A DNA stretch of 45,725 nucleotides, taken from an uncultured Oscillospiraceae bacterium. GTDB taxonomy: Bacteria; Bacillota; Clostridia; Oscillospirales; Oscillospiraceae. Where the stretch lies: assembly GCA_910577525.1 (NCBI GenBank), contig CAJTLI010000019.1, positions 1 to 45,725 on the forward strand, read 5' to 3'. A program made the position numbers and the translations under genes. Below, piece after piece: positions 40,904 through 45,725 of the stretch (position 1 is the first letter of the stretch; each line of letters opens with the position of its first letter). The notes under the pieces are model-generated. The model was not told where the DNA came from and did no database searches. It saw only the letters and a list, made by a program, of their open reading frames with translations.

Positions 40904-42022
40904 TTGAAGCGAATTGTCAGCCTGTTTTTGGCGCTGTCCGCCGCCGCGCTGCTCCTGTGCTCCGGCGTCCGCACGGCGTGGGCCGCCGGTCCCATGCCCG
41001 GAAACGGGCGCCCCTATTACATCAAGGTCAACCGGGCCCTGAACACCGTCACCGTCTACGGGCTGGACGGGGAGGGGTACTACACCGTCCCGGTGAAGGC
41101 CATGATCTGTTCCGTGGGGCGGGACGGCCACGCCACCCCCACCGGCACCTATTCCATGGGGGGCAAGTGGCCCTGGGTACATATGCTGGACAACTCCTAC
41201 GGCCAATACGTCTCCCAGATCAGGGGCAACATTCTCTTCCACTCGGTATGCTACACCAGCAGGGACCCCTCCACCCTGATGACCTTTGAGTACAACGCCC
41301 TGGGGGAGCGGGCCTCCCTGGGCTGCGTCCGCCTCCAGTCCGGGGACGCCAAGTGGATCTATGACAACTGCGCCCGGGGCACCAAGATCACCGTCTACGA
41401 CGACTACGACTCCCCCGGCCCTCTGGGCAAGCCCGGGCGGACGGTGGACTTTATCACCGAGTCCATGGACAACGGCTGGGACCCCACCGACCCCAGGGAG
41501 AACAACCCCTGGCATGAGCTGCTGGCCATGCCCTACTCCGACGTGGGCCTGAACATGTGGTATTACGGCGACGTGAAATATGTTCATCAGGCCGGGCTCA
41601 TGGCAGGCACCGGCGAAGCGCTGTTCTCCCCCGACGCCGTTGTGACCTATCGGGACATGGCGGAGACCCTGTACCGGATGTCCGGCGGGGAGGAGGGCGG
41701 CGCCATGGACTGGGCCGCGGAGCAGGGCTTTCTGGAGGGGATCGCCGCCGGCGGCTTTGCCCCGGACGGCCAGATCTCCCGGCAGGCGCTGGTTACAATG
41801 CTCTACCGGTATGAGACGGATTATTTGGGCCGGACCGCGGACAGCATGGCCGTGTCCGGCTTCAAGGACGGGAACGCCGTGCGCTCCTACGCCCAGACCG
41901 CCATGGGCTGGGCCATTAAGAGCGGCCTGATTCAGGGCACCTCGGCGGGAACGCTCCAGCCCACCTCCCCGGCCAGCCGGGCCCAGCTGGCCGTCATCCT
42001 CCACCGCTACGACCTGCTGTGA
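40904..42022 (+). CDS. L,D-transpeptidase (YkuD) with SLH repeats
   Basis: A 372-residue secreted protein. A signal peptide covers 1-27 (MKRIVSLFLALSAAALLLCS start, cleavage near AWAA). The YkuD domain spans about 37-165 with TPTGTYSM, the His in ILFHSVCY and the catalytic Cys in ASLGCVRLQSGDA; this makes or anchors 3-3 peptidoglycan links. Residues about 180-372 hold three S-layer-homology-like repeats (VKYVHQAGLMAGTGEALFSP; ISRQALVTMLYRYE; SRAQLAVILHRYD), which attach proteins to the wall. TTG 40904 is the start, with AGGAGGT eight bases upstream. It is monocistronic. Confidence 0.92.
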   Translation: MKRIVSLFLALSAAALLLCSGVRTAWAAGPMPGNGRPYYIKVNRALNTVTVYGLDGEGYYTVPVKAMICSVGRDGHATPTGTYSMGGKWPWVHMLDNSYGQYVSQIRGNILFHSVCYTSRDPSTLMTFEYNALGERASLGCVRLQSGDAKWIYDNCARGTKITVYDDYDSPGPLGKPGRTVDFITESMDNGWDPTDPRENNPWHELLAMPYSDVGLNMWYYGDVKYVHQAGLMAGTGEALFSPDAVVTYRDMAETLYRMSGGEEGGAMDWAAEQGFLEGIAAGGFAPDGQISRQALVTMLYRYETDYLGRTADSMAVSGFKDGNAVRSYAQTAMGWAIKSGLIQGTSAGTLQPTSPASRAQLAVILHRYDLL

Positions 42023-42030
42023 ACCGTGAA

Positions 42031-42141
42031 AAGCCCCTCCGGCTCAAGAGCGCTGTTTTAAGAAATCCTGTAGGGGCGCATAATATGCGCCCCTACAAAG
42101 AGGTTTCTTATCTCAACGCCCGTCAGCGGAGGGGCTTTTTT
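42031..42141. terminator. Terminator interrupted by a nested palindromic insertion
   Basis: Arms AAGCCCCTCC (42031-42040) and GGAGGGGCTT (42128-42137) plus T-run form a bidirectional terminator, but about 87 bp lie between them. That interval contains TAAGAAATCC...GGTTTCTTA (42059-42110) enclosing a perfect 29-nt palindrome (42069-42097, arms TGTAGGGGCGCATA). Confidence 0.8.
42069..42097. repeat. Perfect 29-nt palindrome of REP type
   Basis: Left arm TGTAGGGGCGCATA, centre A, right arm TATGCGCCCCTACA. Sequences starting TGTAGGGGCG are frequent intergenic repeats in many bacterial genomes. Confidence 0.85.
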
Positions 42142-42144
42142 GCG

Positions 42145-42756
42145 TTATTCCTGCCTGCGCAGGGCGAAGCGGACCCTGGGGGGCTCCTCCGCGGGCTCGG
42201 GCCGCCAGTGGCGGCTGATGACGGTGAGGGCCGTCAGCGCACAGCCCAGCGCCGCCGGAGCGGTCCCAAACCGGATCAAATTCCAGGCGCCGAAGCACAG
42301 GTAGGTGACGATGGAGCGGAAGCGGTGGGGCTCCAGCCGCACCACCAGGGAGAAAAACAGATAGCACGCCGCCAGGACGCCGAAGGGCTGCCACACCGGC
42401 CACAGGCCCAGGGCCGCGCCAAAGGAAACGGCGATGGCCTTTCCGCCCCGGAAGCGGCGGAATACCGGCCAGGCGTGGCCCGCCGCCGGGGCGGCGGCGA
42501 CCAGGGCGAAGGCCCACTCCGACGTGCCCAGGGCGTTGGCCGCCAGCAGCACCGGCGCCGCGCCCTTCAGCACGTCGCAGGCCAGGGCCAGCAGGCCCAG
42601 AGGCCAGCCCGCCTTGGAGATGCAGTTGAAGGCGCCGGGGTTGCCGTCCGGGGTGTCCCGGGTCACGTCCAGCCCCTTCAGCCACAGGGGAAGGAAGTAG
42701 GAATACAGCACGCTGCCGGACAGATAGCCCAGCACGATATAAAATACATAGTTCAT
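42145..42756 (-). CDS. Glycerol-3-phosphate acyltransferase PlsY-like protein
   Basis: A 203-residue membrane protein with about five helices. It has the PlsY layout: GYLSGSVLYSYFL near residue 9, DGNPGAFNCISKAG near 37 (the usual motif is GSGNxGATN) and GHAWPVFRRFRGGKAIAVSFG near 93 (usually GHxFPVFLxFKGGKGVAT). Several motif residues differ from classical PlsY, so this is a divergent paralogue that may use another acceptor. It overlaps the upstream glycolipid glycosyltransferase gene by 4 bp (ATGA), which ties it to lipid synthesis. A second, canonical plsY elsewhere in the genome is likely but cannot be seen here. Confidence 0.82.
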   Translation of the reverse strand: MNYVFYIVLGYLSGSVLYSYFLPLWLKGLDVTRDTPDGNPGAFNCISKAGWPLGLLALACDVLKGAAPVLLAANALGTSEWAFALVAAAPAAGHAWPVFRRFRGGKAIAVSFGAALGLWPVWQPFGVLAACYLFFSLVVRLEPHRFRSIVTYLCFGAWNLIRFGTAPAALGCALTALTVISRHWRPEPAEEPPRVRFALRRQE

Positions 42757-43889
42757 GGGTCCTCCGCCTCCACATGCTTCTCCAGGAAGCTGACGATCTG
42801 CCCGGCGGCATCCGCCGCCACCTGCCGCCGCTGGGCCCGGCGCATCCGCTCCTGCCGCTCCGGGCTGGCCAGCAGCCTGCGGCCCTTGACCGCCAGGGCC
42901 AGCACCCCCCGGGCGGTCACGCTCATCCCCTCCCGGGTGAAAAGCTGGCGGTTGCGGCTCTCACAGCCGGGGATGGGCCTCATGTGCACCATGGGCACCC
43001 CCATCACCGCCCCCTCCGTGGAGGTGATCCCCCCCGGCTTGGTGTACAGCAGGTCGCTGGCCTCCATGTACCGTGCCACCTGATCCGTGAAGCCCACGAT
43101 CCGCACCCGGCCGCTGTCCGCCCAGCTGCGCTCCAGCCGCCGCCGGAGGGCCTCGTTGGACCCGCACACCACCGCCAGGCGAACGTCCGGCTCCATGAGG
43201 TAGAGCAGGCTCCGGGTGAGCTGGGCGATCTGCCCCGCCCCCATGCTGCCCCCCATCACCAGCACCCAGCGGCAGTCCTCCTCCAGCCCCAGCATCCGCC
43301 GGGCCTGGGTCCTGCCCACCCTCAGCCGGAACGCCTCCGACACCGGGATGCCCACAGGCACCAGCTTTTCCGGGTCGAAGCCCCGCCGGGTAAACTCATC
43401 CAGGCACATGGGCCCGGGGAGAAGAATGTAATCGCAGTCCGCCTCCTGGAAAAAGGGGATGCAGGTGTAGTCGGTGGCCACCGCTGCTGTGAGGGGGAGG
43501 GCCAGGCCCCGGCGCCTCATCTCCGTGAGCGCCATGGCGGGAAAGATGTGGGAAGCCAGCACCGCGCCGCAGGGATGGGCTTGCAGATAGGCCTCCAGCG
43601 CCGGGATCACCTGGGCGCAGGCGGCGTACACCGGGGAGTGGAATTTCAAAATCTGCTCCGCCGTGCTCACCACCCGCCCCAGGCCGTAGGTGATGCCGAA
43701 CAGGCCGGGCAGACGCTTCGCCATCTCGATATACGCGCCGCTCACCAGCTGGGACACCTTTTCCCCGGCCAGAGCCAGAAAGTCCACCAGGTCCGCCTGG
43801 TGGCCCCGCTCCCGAAGACACTGGACAAGGGCCTCCCCGGCGGCGTTGTGCCCGCCCCCGGTGTTGCAGGATAAGATCAGAACGTTCAT
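42753..43889 (-). CDS. Diacylglycerol glycosyltransferase, UgtP/MGDG synthase-like
   Basis: A 378-residue GT28-family enzyme expected to transfer a sugar from a nucleotide sugar to diacylglycerol at the membrane. SCNTGGGHNAAGEAL at residues 7-21 is the MGDG-synthase N-terminal motif, TDYTCIPFFQEADCDYILLPG near 140 and LVMGGSMGAGQIAQL near 210 are typical, and LLYTKPGGITSTEGAVMGVPM near 285 is the donor-binding site. ATG 43889 has GAGGTG upstream; the longer frame to 43940 starts in the promoter. It is the first gene of an operon with the PlsY-like gene. Products may anchor lipoteichoic acid, fitting the CsbB/YfhO pair at 11465. Confidence 0.91.
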   Translation of the reverse strand: MNVLILSCNTGGGHNAAGEALVQCLRERGHQADLVDFLALAGEKVSQLVSGAYIEMAKRLPGLFGITYGLGRVVSTAEQILKFHSPVYAACAQVIPALEAYLQAHPCGAVLASHIFPAMALTEMRRRGLALPLTAAVATDYTCIPFFQEADCDYILLPGPMCLDEFTRRGFDPEKLVPVGIPVSEAFRLRVGRTQARRMLGLEEDCRWVLVMGGSMGAGQIAQLTRSLLYLMEPDVRLAVVCGSNEALRRRLERSWADSGRVRIVGFTDQVARYMEASDLLYTKPGGITSTEGAVMGVPMVHMRPIPGCESRNRQLFTREGMSVTARGVLALAVKGRRLLASPERQERMRRAQRRQVAADAAGQIVSFLEKHVEAEDP

Positions 43890-43911
43890 AACAGCACCTC
43901 TTGATTCGGAA

Positions 43912-43940
43912 ATTATACTATCATTTTCCTGAAAAATCAA
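43912..43940 (-). promoter_or_regulatory. Promoter of the ugtP-like/plsY-like operon
   Basis: Minus strand TTGATT (43940-43935), 17-bp spacer, TATAAT (43917-43912). Confidence 0.82.
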
Positions 43941-44001
43941 GAGAGCGGCAGAAATCGGCGCGGTTCCCTTTGCGCCGGCCGCCCTGACCGCCGGCGGTTT
44001 C

Positions 44002-44030
44002 TTGAAATCAAGGATTGGCTGTGATAGAAT
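44002..44030 (+). promoter_or_regulatory. Promoter of the GNAT gene
   Basis: TTGAAA (44002-44007), 17-bp spacer, TAGAAT (44025-44030). Confidence 0.72.
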
Positions 44031-44065
44031 TAGTTTGACAAATTCCCGGTTGAGAGGTGTGTGCG

Positions 44066-44611
44066 ATGAAATACGATCAAGTGATTATATTAAAAAATGG
44101 TATGGAGTGCCGCTTGAGAAATGGAATGGAATGCGATGGACAGGCTGTGCTGGATAACTTTAACTTGACGCATGGAGAAACGGATTATTTACTGACCTAT
44201 CCAGATGAGAATTCTTTCAATGTGACACAGGAGAGCCAATTTCTCAAAGAAAAATCTGAAAGCGAAAATGAAATTGAACTGGTCGCCATAGTGGATCAAA
44301 CCATTGTCGGAACCGCGGGCATTGAGGCAGTCGGTTCAAAATATAAAGTACGGCACCGCGCTGAATTTGGTATCAGCGTCGCCAGAGAGTTTTGGGGCCT
44401 TGGGATTGGACAGGCGTTAACTGCCGCGTGCATGGAATGCGCCAAGGCTGCGGGATATATTCAGCTTGAGCTGACTGTGGTTGCCGGAAATGAAAGAGCG
44501 GTGTCCATGTATAAAAGAGCGGGTTTTGTGGAGTATGGCAGAAATCCGAAGGGTTTTAATTCTCGAACGGCGGGATTTCAGGAAATGATTCATATGAGGC
44601 TGGAATTGTGA
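44066..44611 (+). CDS. GNAT-family N-acetyltransferase
   Basis: A 181-residue acetyl-CoA-dependent acetyltransferase. FGISVAREFWGLGIGQALTAACMECA near 95-120 contains the acetyl-CoA loop (the R/Q-x-x-G-x-G/A equivalent is FWGLGIGQAL), and LTVVAGNERAVSMYKRAGFVEYG near 135 is the classical motif B ending. This layout matches RimJ/RimL-like or YdaF-like enzymes acting on small amines or proteins; the substrate is unknown. ATG 44066 is chosen because of GAGAGGTG upstream. The gene is clearly more A/T-rich, with many AAA, GAA and ATT codons, than its neighbours, which suggests acquisition by transfer. No terminator is obvious downstream. Confidence 0.9.
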   Translation: MKYDQVIILKNGMECRLRNGMECDGQAVLDNFNLTHGETDYLLTYPDENSFNVTQESQFLKEKSESENEIELVAIVDQTIVGTAGIEAVGSKYKVRHRAEFGISVAREFWGLGIGQALTAACMECAKAAGYIQLELTVVAGNERAVSMYKRAGFVEYGRNPKGFNSRTAGFQEMIHMRLEL

Positions 44612-44743
44612 TAAGTCTGTAAATTCAGCTTGGCGGTGGAGCATGATGTCAACGCCTCTCAGCACGAACAAGAAGACGAGGAAGCGTCCCCGCCCCCTCG
44701 CCTTGAACGCCCCTGCCAAAACCTCCCGCCCCCTGGCCGGGGC

Positions 44744-44772
44744 TGGCTTTTTGGAAAAAGCTCTGCTATAAT
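44744..44772 (+). promoter_or_regulatory. Possible promoter of the PepSY gene
   Basis: TATAAT (44767-44772) with a weak TGGCTT 17 bp upstream (44744-44749). The interval 44612-44743 holds nothing else I recognise. Confidence 0.55.
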
Positions 44773-44809
44773 AGAGGACAACCTATGATTTTCCCGGGAG
44801 GTCCCCCTT

Positions 44810-45592
44810 ATGGAGAAGCTCAAAGCCCTGCTGTCCGACCCCAGAAAGGCCCGGACCGCCGCCGGCTGCCTGCTGGTGGCGCTGGCCACCCTGGGCGCGG
44901 TGATCTACTGCATCGTCTATTACGCCCGGCTGGGCGCCGTCCCGGAGGAGCCGGAGGCATCCACCTCCGTCCCGGCGGAATCCCTCCCCACAACGGGCGT
45001 TACCCTGGAGGAGGCCCGGCAGGCCGCCCTGGACGACGCGGGGCTGACCGCCGCCCAGGTGACGTTTTCGGTGGAGGCCCTGCGGGAGGAGCAGGGGGCG
45101 CTGATGTATCAGCTGAACTTCCGCTCCTGGAACAGCCAGTTTGAATACCTGATCCACGCCGGCACCGGGGCCGTTTACAGCAGGTCCAAGGAGACCCGCG
45201 TGGTCTCCACCCCGGCGCCCGCCGAGCCCACGCCCGCGCCGGAGACAGCCCCTCCAGTGGAGGGGGCGTCCCAGCCCCCGGAGACGGCCCAGCCCTCCCA
45301 GCCCCCGGAGAGCCAGCCCCCCGCCAGCGCCCAGCCGGAGCCCAGCCCCTCCCCCGCGGCCAGCGCCCCCTCCTCCATGTATATCGGCATGGACCGGGCC
45401 AAGTCCATCGCCCTGGAGCACGCGGGCCTGACCAGCGGCCAGGCCCGGTTTACCCGCCTGCGCATGGGCCGGAGGGACGGGCAGACGGTGTATCAGCTGA
45501 GGTTCTGGCAGGGCGGGACGGAATATGAGTACGAGATCGACGCCTCCACCGGACGGGTGCTGTCCCACCAGCGGAACGGGGAGGGCGGATAG
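44810..45592 (+). CDS. Membrane protein with two PepSY domains
   Basis: A 260-residue protein: one transmembrane helix (about 17-39), PepSY domain 1 (about 64-124, VTLEEARQAALDDAGL...FEYLIHAGTGAVYS), a Pro/Gln/Ser/Glu-rich linker (about 130-185) and PepSY domain 2 (about 190-255, MDRAKSIALEHAGL...YEYEIDASTGRVLSH). PepSY domains often inhibit proteases or sense the envelope environment; both should lie outside the membrane. GGGAGGT eight bases upstream sets the ATG. It is monocistronic with a strong terminator. The linker composition suggests it spans the wall rather than folds. Partner unknown. Confidence 0.88.
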   Translation: MEKLKALLSDPRKARTAAGCLLVALATLGAVIYCIVYYARLGAVPEEPEASTSVPAESLPTTGVTLEEARQAALDDAGLTAAQVTFSVEALREEQGALMYQLNFRSWNSQFEYLIHAGTGAVYSRSKETRVVSTPAPAEPTPAPETAPPVEGASQPPETAQPSQPPESQPPASAQPEPSPSPAASAPSSMYIGMDRAKSIALEHAGLTSGQARFTRLRMGRRDGQTVYQLRFWQGGTEYEYEIDASTGRVLSHQRNGEGG

Positions 45593-45606
45593 GCCGGAAA
45601 GCGCGG

Positions 45607-45639
45607 AGCCCCAACCCGCGGCGGGTTGGGGCTCTTTTT
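45607..45639. terminator. Terminator of the PepSY gene
   Basis: AGCCCCAACCCGC paired with GCGGGTTGGGGCT, then CTTTTT. The convergent partial gene ends 6 bp further on. Confidence 0.92.
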
Positions 45640-45644
45640 GCCGG

Positions 45645-45725
45645 TCACAGGCCGGGGTCCCCGTCCCGCAGCCGCCCCAGGGGGCGGTAGACGGTAAAAT
45701 ACATGGTGGTGAAACAGGCCAGTCC
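45645..45725 (-). CDS. C-terminal end of an unidentified gene (truncated by window edge)
   Basis: Minus-strand frame with stop at 45645-45647. The visible 26 residues are GLACFTTMYFTVYRPLGRLRD and DGDPGL at the end; the hydrophobic-aromatic stretch suggests the end of a transmembrane helix followed by a short cytoplasmic tail. No family can be assigned from so little. It shares a terminator with the convergent PepSY gene. Confidence 0.55.
   Translation of the reverse strand, partial: GLACFTTMYFTVYRPLGRLRDGDPGL

Overview
The window is a high-GC Firmicutes chromosome segment. I infer an Oscillospiraceae gut anaerobe (Flavonifractor / Lawsonibacter / Pseudoflavonifractor type) from GC-rich wobble positions, sigma-A promoters mostly of the form TTGNNN-N17-TANNNT, a T-box threonyl-tRNA synthetase, rubredoxin plus flavodiiron protein, SLH domains and the family content. 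This was not checked against any database. I recognise no tRNA, rRNA, CRISPR array, integrase or transposase.

Layout. (1) 1-4213: the distal half of a PBSX-like contractile-tail cluster: the end of a truncated upstream gene, LysM protein, hub, small spike-like protein, gp25-like wedge, baseplate J and XkdU/gpI-like. A strong hairpin follows at once, with no tail-fibre, holin or lysin gene. (2) 4243-4585: a near-consensus promoter drives a roughly 300-nt structured RNA with no convincing ORF, followed by dispersed repeats. (3) 5026-11355: mreB/mbl, padR with a DUF1700/DUF4097 membrane protein, murC, a DacF-type D,D-carboxypeptidase and a rubredoxin. (4) 11465-16662: a CsbB-like glycosyltransferase with YfhO, a small HTH regulator facing a small unknown gene, and a CNNM/CBS protein. 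(5) 16716-20052: T-box-controlled thrS lacking the TGS domain, and a divergent flavodiiron protein. (6) 20180-26422, minus strand: ftsE-ftsX, an alpha/beta hydrolase, two paralogous coiled-coil M23 peptidases and a Ctp protease. (7) 26711-32176: a zinc-ribbon/TPR/Ig-like membrane protein, then rlmH, yycJ and murA. (8) 32575-45725: CIRCE-controlled htpG, two membrane-anchored alpha/beta hydrolases, a DUF1836 regulator, degV, a ytrA-type GntR regulator with its ABC transporter, an L,D-transpeptidase with SLH repeats, a plsY-like gene with a glycolipid glycosyltransferase, an AT-richer GNAT gene, a PepSY protein and the end of an unidentified gene.

The common theme is the cell envelope: precursor synthesis (murA, murC), its remodelling (DacF, FtsEX with M23 proteins, Ctp, L,D-transpeptidase), scaffold (MreB), polymer and lipid decoration (CsbB/YfhO, PlsY, UgtP-like) and envelope-stress type regulators (PadR/DUF4097, GntR/ABC).

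The least expected signals are intergenic. They are the structured RNA beside the tail cluster; a family of about 130-bp repeats in four intergenic regions whose aligned copies keep one reading frame in register; a second 75-bp repeat module; and a duplicated 3' end of murC in which 30 bp differ only at synonymous positions, exactly 140 bp apart.
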